Source: Prostheceraeus crozeri
Taxonomy: Eukaryota > Platyhelminthes > Polycladida > Euryleptidae
Assembly: GCA_907163375.1 (NCBI GenBank)
Contig: CAJQUW010016176.1
Span: forward strand, 124,001-188,000
DNA length: 64,000 bases
Direction of reading: 5' to 3'
A program made the position numbers and the translations under genes. Below the pieces are notes generated by a model. It made no database searches. It had not been told where the DNA came from and was given only the letters and a program-made list of their open reading frames with translations. Below are positions 28,866 to 39,502 of this stretch, piece after piece. Within the stretch, counting starts at the first letter, position 1. Each line of letters begins with the position of its first letter.

Positions 28866-30149
28866 ATGCAGAGTATCAATTCGGCTTTGTGTTTCTTCGA
28901 TTCTCCCCCTCATCAGACAGACATCATCTCCTCAACAATTGTAGACATAGTCCCCACAACAAATATCGATGGTAACCAGCAGCCTATTCAGTTTGATATA
29001 CCTGCCAATCCTCAAGATTATATTGACTGTCAATCCATTGATTTAGAGTTGTGTATACAAATTAAGAAGACTGATGGTACAAATATCGATTCATCCAAGG
29101 ATAAAGTGGGATTAGCAAATCTTCCTATTGCCAGTCTGTTCTCAGATGTGTATCTAATATTGAATGACAAACAGATTGAAGGAGGGGATCGAGCATATCC
29201 ATATGGAGCATATATACATACAATGACTCAATTTCAAAAGCAAGCTAAACAGTCACACTTGCAAGTTTCTGGGTGGTATGATGATCAGCAAGGGAAATTT
29301 GATGATGTCTCAAATACAGGGTTGAAAAGACGAATGGATTTAACAGCGGATTCAAAGGAATTATACTTGAAAGGACCCGTCTATCTTGATTTCCTTCGTC
29401 AATCTAGATATCTGCTATCACAGGTTAAAATGCAAATAAAATTTATTCGTGCAAATCCTGAGTTCGCGTTAATGGCTTTTGGAGCTACAAACTATCAAGT
29501 CAACATAAGTAATGCCGTGCTCAATGTAAGGCGAGTAACAATGAACCCGTCAGTCATCAACGAGCATGCGACAGGATTGAGGAAAAACAATGCAATATAT
29601 CCAGTTAATCACAGTGTGTTGACAAACTTCACAATTGGTGCGGGATCATCCTCACATGCCTACCCAAATCTTTTTCCCACTGCAATGCCAAAGGCGGTGT
29701 ATATCACATTTGTGGAAAATGAGGCATTCATTGGTGCTTTTGAAAAGAATCCATTCAATTTCCAACACTTTAATGTTAGCAAACTAGCACTCTATCAGGA
29801 TGGGAAATTTGTATCTTGCAAAGCATATGAGCCTAATTTCAAAGATGGCAAATTCGCACGTGAATATGGTTCTATTTTCACCGCCCTCAACATGTTTAAT
29901 ACAGATGATTCAAATGGAATTACAATGGATATGTACAAGAATGGCTACTTCTTCATTATGTACAACCTCACAGCAGATGCAGATCTAGGTGGTGAAAGCG
30001 TAGGAGTTACAAAGCCTGGAAATCTACGACTGGAGGTATCATTTGAGTCACCTTTGAAGAAAACAATTACTTGTCTCATTTATGCTATCTATGATAGCAA
30101 AGTTGAGATAACAAGAATGAGAGACGTGACTGTCAGCTATCAGAGATGA
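28866..30149 (+). CDS. Major capsid protein, unit B
   Basis: 427 aa, identical to unit A at protein level; one silent T/C difference seen at 29908. It overlaps the following protease ATG by 4 nt. This near-identity stands out against the more diverged integrase and ATPase regions of the same two units. Confidence 0.85.
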   Translation: MQSINSALCFFDSPPHQTDIISSTIVDIVPTTNIDGNQQPIQFDIPANPQDYIDCQSIDLELCIQIKKTDGTNIDSSKDKVGLANLPIASLFSDVYLILNDKQIEGGDRAYPYGAYIHTMTQFQKQAKQSHLQVSGWYDDQQGKFDDVSNTGLKRRMDLTADSKELYLKGPVYLDFLRQSRYLLSQVKMQIKFIRANPEFALMAFGATNYQVNISNAVLNVRRVTMNPSVINEHATGLRKNNAIYPVNHSVLTNFTIGAGSSSHAYPNLFPTAMPKAVYITFVENEAFIGAFEKNPFNFQHFNVSKLALYQDGKFVSCKAYEPNFKDGKFAREYGSIFTALNMFNTDDSNGITMDMYKNGYFFIMYNLTADADLGGESVGVTKPGNLRLEVSFESPLKKTITCLIYAIYDSKVEITRMRDVTVSYQR

Positions 30150-30609
30150 GTAACTTAAGCAACATAGAAATCTTGAGGAAAATGAGGAAAGCTCATCCCT
30201 ACTCCAAGACAATATTTCTCAATGTCTTTTCTAGAGATAATTTACCTGATTCAATTCCTTTCTATCCTTGTTCACTTATCATCAATACGGATACCAACAA
30301 TCTTCCCGGAAAACATTGGATTGCTGTATACATCAATCGTTATAAAGTTGCGAATATTTTGACTCTCTTAATCAACCTCGTTTACATGATATCGCATTAT
30401 GGATGAACAGGTTTTCCTGGACTGTTAGGAAAGTGACATCGTTCCCACTTCAAAGTAATACATCTCTAATGTGCGGTGGCTATGTACTCTATTTTGTCAA
30501 CGAGAGACCATTGAAAAATAACTGTAAAAGTGCTTTAGAACTATTTTCAAAAAACTGTGATAAAAATGATGTAATTCTTACTAAATATGTTGAAACAGTT
30601 TTGAAATAA
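30146..30609 (+). pseudogene. Adenain-type protease, unit B, frameshifted
   Basis: One C is missing at codon 69 (AAGTTGCGAA against AAGTTGCCGAA in unit A), after His57 and before Asp73. The first frame runs to 30406 with unrelated residues; the true frame is open again to 30609 and keeps Gln and Cys of the active site. One-base loss in a CC pair could be a consensus error. Confidence 0.85.
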
Positions 30610-30758
30610 AGTTTTATGTTGTATCATTAACTTGCTCTCTTTTTTTCCAAAACAAGGGTTTATAAGGAAAACAAAAACATGCTCATATTTCATTATCTAT
30701 TCACATATATACAAAAAACATGTTCACATTTCATTATCTATCCACATATATACAAAAT

Positions 30759-31328
30759 CTACAATTTGGTTTTCATGAAACATTTTTTCAAATCACATAT
30801 GATGGGAGGCACATCACTTATGTCTTTAATGCCGGTTATCACAATCTTTCCATTATGGAACACATGAACATGATATGGATGCCAGTTAGTCAATTGAGCT
30901 GCTGGAAATAACTCCACTTCATAAGTTAGATTATGTGATGATGTAACTTTACGGAAATCATAGTGATAGTGTAATTCACATAACACGGTCATTGTCTTCA
31001 CTTTCCAATCAGATAATGAATCACCAAGTAAATGTTCCAAAGTTAAGTGTAGATATGAGAGATCACCCTCCATGACCCTTCCAATACATTGGATTGTTCC
31101 ATTTGGAAAGAATAGGATAGTGAGAGATCTATCCTTCCTCTGAATCCTCCATGTTAACATTGAGGGTCTTCCAAGATGTAAGCTCGTTGTCGGCTTCAAT
31201 TTGCGTTTTATCAGTAACCATTGTTTTCGGTTGGGTATATTCCTCTCGATCTCTTGTAGATTGAGTTTTGACTTTGCTTTTGTAGTTAACATCCGATTTA
31301 CAACTTCCAACCGTTTGATGTCCTCCAT
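30759..31328 (-). CDS. TBP-like protein, unit B
   Basis: 189 aa, identical to the unit A protein. Key motifs: YEVELFPAAQL and FHNGKIVITGIKD in the second repeat, LTILFFPNG in the first. The preservation of this frame and of the overlapping frame in both units indicates neither is an accident of sequencing. Confidence 0.75.
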   Translation of the reverse strand: MEDIKRLEVVNRMLTTKAKSKLNLQEIERNIPNRKQWLLIKRKLKPTTSLHLGRPSMLTWRIQRKDRSLTILFFPNGTIQCIGRVMEGDLSYLHLTLEHLLGDSLSDWKVKTMTVLCELHYHYDFRKVTSSHNLTYEVELFPAAQLTNWHPYHVHVFHNGKIVITGIKDISDVPPIICDLKKCFMKTKL

Positions 31329-31689
31329 CTTTAATGAATGACGTTATCTGTGGTAGTATCTCCCTTGTAAAGGTTTCCCATGTGACGTCACTGAAACGAA
31401 AAAATCGATATTCAACATCTTCACGTTTTGGTGAACAGACGTATAGTTTGACTGATGAATCACACTTTATCCATACCTTGTCATCGAGAGGAATCTTGAT
31501 CCGAGTCTTATGGTTGTCAATGAGATCCGCAAAGTCTTTCAGTGAAGGCAATGAGTCAATACTAATGCAAACGCCACGATGTTTTCGATCACTATTTGCT
31601 ATTGAATGACGAAATGCTATTCTTTTAGAATTTGTTATGTGAACGTTTTGAACGTCACTAAGTTTCCATGTTCTAATGTAATGAGGCAT
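31129..31689 (-). CDS. Possible PC4-like protein overlapping the TBP-like gene, unit B
   Basis: 186 aa from ATG at 31689, identical to 17203-17763. Overlaps the N-terminal codons of the TBP-like frame by about 200 nt in a different frame on the same strand. Confidence 0.5.
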   Translation of the reverse strand: MPHYIRTWKLSDVQNVHITNSKRIAFRHSIANSDRKHRGVCISIDSLPSLKDFADLIDNHKTRIKIPLDDKVWIKCDSSVKLYVCSPKREDVEYRFFRFSDVTWETFTREILPQITSFIKDGGHQTVGSCKSDVNYKSKVKTQSTRDREEYTQPKTMVTDKTQIEADNELTSWKTLNVNMEDSEEG

Positions 31690-31751
31690 GTTCCGAAAGC
31701 TATGTTTCAAATTTAAGTTTAATGTTTGCCTAAAGTTTGTTATTTTATTAG

Positions 31752-31921
31752 CTCAACATATCGGAATGATGTTGAGTACAAATTCTTCACATATTCATTC
31801 ACATTAGGACTACCTATTTATTAGTAATCATTTCTACATATCGGAAAGATGTAGAAATTTCAATTTTAGTAAGACTACTTATGTATTAGTAAGTGTTGCT
31901 ACATGTCGGAAGATGCAGCAA
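31752..31921 (-). promoter_or_regulatory. Three stem-loops with CGGAA loop, unit B
   Basis: Unchanged copy of 17826-17995. The DNA just beyond it, before the polymerase stop, differs between units by a 7-bp indel, so the stem-loop block itself is better kept than its neighbour. Confidence 0.6.
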
Positions 31922-31975
31922 TCGCAAGATCTATTACAAGTGGAATATTATGTTGTTTTTCTTCTTAATTCAGAC

Positions 31976-34900
31976 TTATTCTACATCACCTGTGACAGGA
32001 AGGCATCTCCTTCTCTTCGACGGTGGGGGAAGACCTAGGCTGTAGTGTCCATATGGTAATGATAAATTTTTATCCAGCCAACAGCGCTTATCCTCCCAAA
32101 GTGAAAGACCTCGCTTCCTAAATGATTTTGTGCTAACTATGTGATTTTTTGAATTTATAATTGTCATATCTTCAGTTGTATCATTCTCACTATAATAGAC
32201 ACTCCTATAGTCATCATGTTTCAATTTTTTAACTGCTGCTCTCTGAATTCCTTTTGCACGTTTGATGCTATGATTCGTAGAGTCTAGATATTTCATGGAA
32301 TACATTTTCGGTTTTAGTAGGATCATTTCCTCAAGCAACTTTCCAGCACACTCATCCTTAAAACAACCTAATCTAGCTTTGTTTGTAGTTGAGTATAGTC
32401 GGTGATGACTGTCATAGTTTGAAGAGTCAAACTTTTCACCGAAGTATAGAAGTATATCTTCCAGACGGACAGATGGTGATGTGTATAAACATAGGAAGAA
32501 ACTGTCGGTATCACCTCCACAAAGCCGCGTTCTATTTATCAGTGGACATCCTTTTAGATCATTGTAATATAATTGATACATTTCCAACTTACTATAGTCA
32601 AGTACTGCTTGACCAACATATATTAATTTATTTAAAACTATTGAAGGTTTGTACATTTCCATACCAACCAGATCTTCATCAAATATTTTGTGTTGAACAT
32701 AGAGAGGATGATTTGACAATTTCAGTAGTTGTTTCTCATTGTTGACTAGTTTAAATTTTTTCCTTCTCCTTACATTTTCCATTGTTTTACCATATAAAGA
32801 ATTATTTTTCAATTTGTAGAATGACTTTTCGAAGTCAGTGCTTGATTGAGCCCTCTTTTGAGAGTTCATATCAATGTATGTTTTTAACCAAGGCTTTTGT
32901 GTGAATTTTATGCCACTATGAATCTTCTTGATTCTCATGCCCATGGTCAAGTAAAATTTTAAAATTGAATAGTGGACTACATAATTTTCCCTATCAAATT
33001 GATGGAGCAGAAGTTTCTTGATAGAAGAAAAATGTGTATTTGGTCTTACTTTTTCATATAGATTTTTCATATAGTGTGAAAACATTCTCTTTTCAATCAT
33101 CTGCATTTCTGGAGCTAATGGGAAATCGGCAGTGTCATCATGAATGGCTGCAGGATACTCTAAATCTAAATCAAAAATGTAGCCGATTTCACCATCATCA
33201 TCTATATTTTGAACATTTTCTTCATTTAAAAAATTATCTAATTCACTTTCATTCAACCATTTGAAATTTGAGTGGGGTAGATTTCTACTGAGTGAAGAAC
33301 CATAAAGGTTATTAACATCTAAGTAGGTCAAATGTCGACTTTCATGTGTATTATTTCCTAATTCTTCAATGCGTGCACGCGCTCGGTGAATGTTGGTGAA
33401 AGTCATACCCCCTCTAATTCCTCGTTCAAATAGATTGTACATATTTTCATCTTGTATGTAGTGTGGGGGATCATTGGAAGAGAAATTTAGTGCTGAGGTA
33501 AAGCTAAGATGTGGGAGACTGACAAAATGTACAGGGTCGACTTCATCCTCACGTTGACTCAATGCCCTAAACACTTCAAATATGTCTGCCAACAATAAAA
33601 CATCTAACTTCAGATATGCCAGCATGTAATCACCAAATGTGCTACAATTAAATTCAATCCACGCCTTGTTAGCGTGTTCATATTCACTATCGGAACAGTG
33701 CTCACGAGTAAGATCATTATAGAATTCAAATTGTGGTGGTAGACAGTCTTCCGTCAACGTGTTTAAGTTTTTGAAGTATGAATATGGAAACACTCCCTTC
33801 TGATATAAAACATTATCACTTAATTGTGGAAATTCTACCCTTAATGTCTCTACATGCTCATACGTTTGCAAGCCCTTGGCTAATTCACTCAAGGATGCAC
33901 TTAGAAATTGATATGAGTCTAAGAATTTTAGTTTAAAGTATACTGTCTTCCCTTTGTATTCATTTACAGGGACACTGGCGGATAAAGTTATATATTTTTC
34001 AGCAGTTGCTGCTACAACATCTAATTTCCAAGACTTCATTCTTCCAATCGCTTTATAGCAAACGATGTGGCTATCATAATTTTTAAAATTGTGGAAAAAT
34101 ATGGGGAGCTCCCGTCTGTTAAGTCTTAACCGGAGATTGCATTTCCTACATAATGTTTGCCTATATCGTCCGGTGATATGATCATGATCACGAACTTTTA
34201 TGACTTCATCGCTGAATTTTGATTTACATTTGTTGCAACATTCTGCATTCTCGTGGCGTGCTTTTTCATCCGCTGACAGTGACATTGGCTGCCTAGTTGT
34301 TGCACATTGGTTGTCATATAAGTCTTGGGCTACAGTTTCTAAGTGGTGCAAGAAACTAATAATGCAATTTTCTCCCTCAAAGAGGTAATACTTGTTTTCA
34401 AATTTTGATTGAAGGGCATTATGCCAGACATGATAAGCTCCAATAGCCGCAGGTTTATGTATTTTATTATCAATGTAGCACTCTATATCTGCATAAATTA
34501 CTAAAGGAGGACTTAGTTGATATTCCATGCTACTTGTTAGTACTTTTAGATCTGTCGGCATTTTTTCTATTTGTGCTTTTCCTCGAATGCAAAACTGGAA
34601 ATGTCGTTCTAGTGTTGTCTTATATGTGAATGACTGAGTGCATCTTTCGCAGAAGTATTTATGTCTTTTTAAAGTTCTCCTATACAATCTTGACAGCTTT
34701 GGAATTCCACAATAGTGTGCTGCTCCATTGTTTAGAATTAGCAAAATATTAACCGTTTGCCTACCAGTAAAGTTACTATTGTAACGAACACCTTTGAGTC
34801 CATTTTCATAAAAGTGAATGTTAATTTTAATATCATTATTTTTCTCAAATTTTGGAATATCTTTGATTGATACTGGTGTGGAAATGCCTTCCATATTTAG

Positions 34901-35833
34901 CTCAGATGTCCACTCACTATATGATTTTACTTCATTCCTTGAATAAGGTACTTCATTATAATGCAATATTGATAAAACTGCATATAGGAAGCAATCATTT
35001 GCATTTGAATTAACATTAATGACAGCTTTAGAGTTTTTTAACTTCTTTGGTAGAGGAAATGATTGTCCACCTGACAGTATTGGACTTGTTATTACATTGA
35101 ACTCTATATTTTGTACATCATCTATAATCCAATTGCTACCCTTTTTTGTGAAGGCTTCAATATGATTTATTAGACTATTTAGATGATCCTGAAACCAAGC
35201 ATCATAGTCATAAATATAGTTTGAGGATGATGAGGTAAAGTGTGCGAGAAAAGTTTCTTCTTCTTGAGGATTAGAACGGACATAACGAATTTGTGCAATC
35301 AGACGACCGCGCAATTGATAGCTCCTTAGTAAGTCAGACACTAAATTCCCTAACATGGAACGCATGCTTTCTAAGAATGATGTTATGTCCACAGTAGGTG
35401 TTGTTGGCGTGATATCATACACACGTGCATGGCCATTGAGTGCGCTTTCACTGAGACTAACAGTTCCATAGTTATTATGCATATTCATCTCACTATTTGT
35501 GTTATGTACATTCATATGCTGTCGAAATCTACTTATAGAGTTATACGTTTTGCCACACCGAGAGCAGTATTGCATAAAGTTTTGTATGTTAGTTGAAGCG
35601 CTGGTTGTTGGCTTAGAAGTAGATCTATTTTGATTATTTGAATTTGACTCTGTTATGCTATCATTCGGTTTATTATTGCATACAAGTTTATGCCTCTTAA
35701 GATTATCCATCCTATTCGTCTTATATGGACACTTGCTACATTGATACGTTTTTCCTAACTTACAAAATTTTTCATGTCGTTGCAAATTGCCTATGAGAGT
35801 GAACACTTTTCCACACTTGGTACAGACAACCAT
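31976..35833 (-). CDS. Protein-primed-type family B DNA polymerase, intact
   Basis: 1285 aa. N-terminus: three C2H2/C2HC zinc fingers (about residues 4-24, 32-53, 89-110). About residue 270: VINVNSNANDCFLYAVLS, a Cys-containing region typical of Polinton polymerases. About 395-425: another zinc-finger-like stretch (CERCTQSFTYKTTLERHFQFC is split here as CERC and HFQFC). Exonuclease motif I is ADIECY (about 449); an endonuclease VII-like motif DHDHITGRYRQTLCRKCN lies near 548; then FHNFKNYDSH (Exo II) and LKLDVLLLAD (Exo III). Polymerase motifs A DVNNLYG (about 841), B NNSLYGK (about 1012) and C GDTDSF (about 1108) are present. It replicates the element. The start is fixed by the ATG before the first zinc finger and a TATA box 31 bp upstream. 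Confidence 0.95.
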   Translation of the reverse strand: MVVCTKCGKVFTLIGNLQRHEKFCKLGKTYQCSKCPYKTNRMDNLKRHKLVCNNKPNDSITESNSNNQNRSTSKPTTSASTNIQNFMQYCSRCGKTYNSISRFRQHMNVHNTNSEMNMHNNYGTVSLSESALNGHARVYDITPTTPTVDITSFLESMRSMLGNLVSDLLRSYQLRGRLIAQIRYVRSNPQEEETFLAHFTSSSSNYIYDYDAWFQDHLNSLINHIEAFTKKGSNWIIDDVQNIEFNVITSPILSGGQSFPLPKKLKNSKAVINVNSNANDCFLYAVLSILHYNEVPYSRNEVKSYSEWTSELNMEGISTPVSIKDIPKFEKNNDIKINIHFYENGLKGVRYNSNFTGRQTVNILLILNNGAAHYCGIPKLSRLYRRTLKRHKYFCERCTQSFTYKTTLERHFQFCIRGKAQIEKMPTDLKVLTSSMEYQLSPPLVIYADIECYIDNKIHKPAAIGAYHVWHNALQSKFENKYYLFEGENCIISFLHHLETVAQDLYDNQCATTRQPMSLSADEKARHENAECCNKCKSKFSDEVIKVRDHDHITGRYRQTLCRKCNLRLRLNRRELPIFFHNFKNYDSHIVCYKAIGRMKSWKLDVVAATAEKYITLSASVPVNEYKGKTVYFKLKFLDSYQFLSASLSELAKGLQTYEHVETLRVEFPQLSDNVLYQKGVFPYSYFKNLNTLTEDCLPPQFEFYNDLTREHCSDSEYEHANKAWIEFNCSTFGDYMLAYLKLDVLLLADIFEVFRALSQREDEVDPVHFVSLPHLSFTSALNFSSNDPPHYIQDENMYNLFERGIRGGMTFTNIHRARARIEELGNNTHESRHLTYLDVNNLYGSSLSRNLPHSNFKWLNESELDNFLNEENVQNIDDDGEIGYIFDLDLEYPAAIHDDTADFPLAPEMQMIEKRMFSHYMKNLYEKVRPNTHFSSIKKLLLHQFDRENYVVHYSILKFYLTMGMRIKKIHSGIKFTQKPWLKTYIDMNSQKRAQSSTDFEKSFYKLKNNSLYGKTMENVRRRKKFKLVNNEKQLLKLSNHPLYVQHKIFDEDLVGMEMYKPSIVLNKLIYVGQAVLDYSKLEMYQLYYNDLKGCPLINRTRLCGGDTDSFFLCLYTSPSVRLEDILLYFGEKFDSSNYDSHHRLYSTTNKARLGCFKDECAGKLLEEMILLKPKMYSMKYLDSTNHSIKRAKGIQRAAVKKLKHDDYRSVYYSENDTTEDMTIINSKNHIVSTKSFRKRGLSLWEDKRCWLDKNLSLPYGHYSLGLPPPSKRRRCLPVTGDVE

Positions 35834-36009
35834 GATTATTGATGAGGATTGAAATTAGCAAGCCCTTATATACATCTACCATCTAATGACGTCAGCGTCA
35901 TCACCAGCCAATACCGTATGTTCCGATCTGTTGTAAAGACAAAACACATACAATTTCAACAATTATTTTTTTTTCAAAAAAGAAGAAAATAAAAGTTAAA
36001 GTAATAAAG
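35834..36009 (-). promoter_or_regulatory. Polymerase promoter: TATATAAGG and CRE
   Basis: Read on -, TATATAAGG lies at 35872-35864, about 30 bp before the polymerase ATG. Fifteen bases further upstream is a perfect CRE, TGACGTCA (35887-35894), with a second TGACGC half next to it and an inverted CCAAT near 35910. This is the same bZIP-plus-TATATAAGG design as the + strand gene promoters. Confidence 0.65.
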
Positions 36010-38111
36010 TTACAGTCTGACACATTTAACAATACCACTATGGTAGAGTTTTAGGTGACTGCAGCTGTCACTACAGCCACCCAAATCGTCCATCCTCGTA
36101 AGGCGCACTCTTCTGATGCCATTTTGGGAGCATTCCAGGTGCACAAGCGTTTCTTTGTTATGCTGTTGGCTGGTGGTAACTTGGGAGGCCAACAGGAGGT
36201 TTGATTGAGTAATATTTCTTAGAGACTCAATCAAACCTCTATTGTCCTCCTCCAACTTAGCCTCGCGGGCCTCAGCCTCCTTTAGGCGCTCTTGGCAACG
36301 ACGGAGTTGCACCTCAACGTCTTGTACCTCTTCTGCTGTCGCGTCGAGATCCACATTATACTGCCGGACAGGGAGAGCAGCTGGAGGTGCGGGCGCAGCA
36401 GCGTGAGGGGAAGGATCTGCGGCTGGGATCGGAGAGGAAGGATCTGCGGTTGGGATCGGAGAGGAAGGAGCTGCGGCTGGGATCGGAGAGGAAGGAGCTG
36501 CGGCTGGGATCGAAGAGGAAGGACGCAGTGGAGATAACGGAGCCAGTGTCATCATGGGCGATAAAGGAAGGCGCACACTCCAGCTCGGAGAAGCCGGATG
36601 TGGCTGAACGAGACCTCCTCCTGAGATGCACACATCGCGGAGTCCTGTAATCGAAAGAAACAATTGTTTATCATCTATTTAGCATTTTACCATTGATGAG
36701 ATACAAAAGTGAATTTCTCTTACCTCCGGCTGGATTGCGGTTTCTTGATCGGATCCACTCGCCTTGTTAGGAGTCACCGAATCATTCTGAAAGATGAATT
36801 AATCAATTGTAGACGAATATATTAATAATAAAGTGTGTTTTAAAATAAATTTTAATGAAAACAATTCTGTACACATGCAGTTAACCAGTCATATACTTAC
36901 ATGTACATCAGAATCATCATCTTCGTCGGAAGAGGACGTCGGAGATGAAGTCGCTGAAGTAGTGGCTTCATCCTCGGATGAGGAGTCCGAATCCTCCGAT
37001 GACTCGCGAATTGAGTACGGTTTCTCCTCATTGTCCTCTACCGACGTTGTTGTCGCCGGCGTAGACAAGAAGCTTCTGTGGTGCTTCTTCAGCGACAGAG
37101 ATCGCATAGACTGCAACGAAAAATATGATGACATGTTTGCAACTCATTGACGAAGTATGTATGTTTTTAAAAATACTTGATGCATTTTCAGTTATTGTTG
37201 ACTGAGACCTATGTAATGACACTTACGGGACTCGAAGGTAGTCTGCTCCTCGGTGAAGATAAGCGCGGAATTTTCGGGCAGCTTTGAACACTGGGAAACA
37301 GCTGAAAGTAGGAAAAATTCATGTTTAATTTCACATTGAGAACTAATAAATAACTGAAATGCTTACATTTCGCAATTTTTCGGCCACTACATCCTCATTA
37401 GTCTTTGTCGGGTGAGGTAGCTCACTCTGAAATGTTTAAGCAATGTTGATTTACTTTATGTATAGAAATAATTAAATTAGTCAATAAATACTTACATCTT
37501 TAGCGAACAGTTTCTTCTGAACCAACACCTTGGCTCTCTTCGGTGGGGGGATCAGTACATCCTGAAATGTTTTACAACATATAATCATTTCATACATAAT
37601 GAAGTAGTATTTTTTTATTTTTCTGCTGTGAGCCAGTTATCCGTTGAAACTAGCATGTAGAATTGATGGCACTCACCTCACAATCACTAAAAGTCTCATC
37701 GATGAACTCCCGAGACTTAGGAACTTTCCTCTTAGGAACTCGCGAACTTTGAGGCTTATCCTTTGGAGCAGGTTCATCCAACTGGGAAAGCACGCCTTCA
37801 GTCGGTCGATCCTTCCCAAAAAGACGCTCCAACTTCTTCTTCTCAACTTTGGAGGTTAAGTTAATCCCCTTTCTCCCATTTAGTTGAGCACAAGGGGTGT
37901 GCTTGGTAATAAATGCTTTCGCGGAGTCACTATTCACCTTTGCATCGCTCTTTTCATACCTCTTACACGTGAGGCAGTAGAGGTAGGTGCAGTCCTCTCG
38001 GAAGGAGCATTCCTTATGCCCGCTTTTGTTCGCATGTCGAACGGGCAGTTGACAAGTCTCACAGAAATGGAAGATGAGACGTTGCCGTGCGATGCTTTCT
38101 TGTCGAACCAT
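36010..38111 (-). CDS. Spliced multi-exon gene inside the Polinton, function unknown
   Basis: Exons on -: 38111-37677, 37561-37496, 37426-37367, 37301-37227, 37110-36901, 36786-36724 and a last exon ending at 36010. Each donor is GTRAG-like (GTGAGT, GTAAGT, GTAAGC, GTAAGT, GTAAGT, GTAAGA) and each acceptor ends CAG. The first six exons are all multiples of 3 and join in phase 0. The product starts MVRQESIARQ, with a Cys/His-rich segment (CETCQLPV, HKEC, CLTCKRY), then basic and acidic stretches. The last exon has a Pro/Ala/Ser repeat from 27-bp units and a coiled coil. The strong acceptor at 36645 gives an early stop; an in-frame acceptor at 36604 gives 197 more residues. No family recognised. 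Confidence 0.65.
36405..36520 (-). repeat. 27-bp coding minisatellite in the last exon
   Basis: About four to five imperfect units of the type GGGATCGGAGAGGAAGGA on +, encoding SSPIPAAAP-like repeats on -. Open frames exist in several phases here because the unit is a multiple of three. Confidence 0.75.
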
Positions 38112-39286
38112 TTCTGTAGAGGATAAAAAAATTTTATTATAATTTAATCTCTTTTTAAATGAGAAATCATTTATGTACCATCTTCAAACCTTTATTAAGT
38201 ACTAGATTAATATTTGACAAATCTTAAGAAGAAATAAAATTTGAAGTTGAAATTGAAACCGAAAGTCGAAAATTAGATATTTATTCGAAAAGGGTTTGTT
38301 CATAAAAAGACATAAAATTTGGAAGCAGCTGATTAATCATTATTTAATTTCGAAATAATAACAGAATGAAAATGAGATTTCGAAAATTTGAACCACTTCT
38401 CAATTGGTTTAATTAAACAAGCTTGAATTTTATACATCTGTTAGCAGATGACAGACTGAATATTTAAAATGGATGAAGGCTTTATTTAGGTATCTTTTTA
38501 TTTATTTACAAACTGTGAAAATCTTGTTGATTCAAATACACTTACATTTAAACTGATATATTCATGTCTCTCGCTCAGTGACTTAATATAGGATGAAAAA
38601 TTAAAATAAAAAACATGGTTAATAATATAACATAAAGTGTTCCTATCCTAAAAACCCAAGCTTCTATATTTAAAGCTATTTGGTTATAAAAACTTAATAA
38701 TGTTCCTACTCCCGAATATCCTATAAAGTAGCAGAACATGACAATGAAACTCACTTTAGAATTGTAATAAGAACCGGAGAACGGAGGAACGAAGAACGAC
38801 GTCTGTTATGGACACTAAATAATTTGAAAATGAGTGAAAATTCGTTGTGTGCAACTTCTTTATATATGAAATTGACAAAGCAACTATGAACAAAGACCTT
38901 ATGACATCACATCCTGGAATTGGTACGGTTAAACAAAATTGATAACTCAAACAAGAATTGGAACAGCTGGTTTATTTTTAACCTTAGAAATGGAAGTGCC
39001 ATCATATGTGTTGAAACATTTCTACATGTTAACAGTAGAGTGAATTCAAAGTAATATGAACTGATGTACTGATGTATTATGTGATATACATGTTATTATT
39101 AATAGTCATATAATGATTCATATTTGAAGATATAAAACGTGTGGTTTGAATAGAACATTAAAATTTGAATTAAGCGCTAAATTTCGAAAATTCAAATTTC
39201 GCGCCAAAATTCGAATAATCAAATTTAAAGATTTTTTCGAAAATTTGAATTTCGCGCCAAAATTCAAATAATCAAATTAAAATACT
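38112..39286. other. AT-rich non-coding part of the Polinton right arm
   Basis: About 1.2 kb with no gene seen. It holds several short TTCGAAATTT-like repeats (for example near 38350, 39180 and 39235). It may contain the promoter of the spliced - gene, but no element is convincing. Confidence 0.4.
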
Positions 39287-39418
39287 AGGTTAGGGTTAAG
39301 GGTTAGGGTTAGGGTTAAGGTTAGGGTTAGGGTTAGGGTTAGGGTTAAGGTTAGGGTTAGGGTTAAGGTTAGGGTTAGGGTTAGGGTTAGGGTTAGGGTT
39401 AAGGTTAGGGTTAGGGAA
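39287..39418 (+). repeat. Interstitial telomere-like array (TTAGGG with TTAAGG variants)
   Basis: About 22 units of TTAGGG, several changed to TTAAGGG or TTAAGG, in one orientation. It lies inside the Polinton, 2.4 kb from the right end. The ORF of repeated NPNPNP on - is only a translation of the repeat. Confidence 0.95.
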
Positions 39419-39451
39419 GCAAGAAGAGTATCTATGGCACCCGGAACCCAT

Positions 39452-39502
39452 GGGTAAATAAATTTTCGAGTGCGCGAAGCGCACTCGAAAATTTATTTAC
39501 CC
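39452..39502. repeat. Perfect 24-bp hairpin
   Basis: GGGTAAATAAATTTTCGAG begins one arm; arms 39452-39475 and 39479-39502 are perfect complements around a 3-nt loop (GAA). A second, imperfect hairpin (AAAATTTCGAGGGCG / CGCCCGAGAAATTTT) follows at about 39510-39548, then a run of C and five GTGTATGAA units (about 39566-39608). Confidence 0.85.

Larger units (their letters stand above)
21768..35576 (+). repeat. Internal direct repeat, unit B (about 13.8 kb)
   Basis: Second copy of the block at 7916-21643, same orientation, offset 13,926-13,934 bp. The right end continues into the intact polymerase N-terminus (to 35833), which unit A lacks; the left end lacks the UBA-RING gene, which unit A has just outside it. 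Confidence 0.9.

Noticed and set aside
36889..37134. Stand-alone 81-aa acidic gene on -
   Set aside because: Explained as exon 5 (36901-37110) of the spliced gene, with good splice sites at both borders.
39296..39484. ORF encoding repeated NPNPNP
   Set aside because: Direct translation of the telomere-like array.
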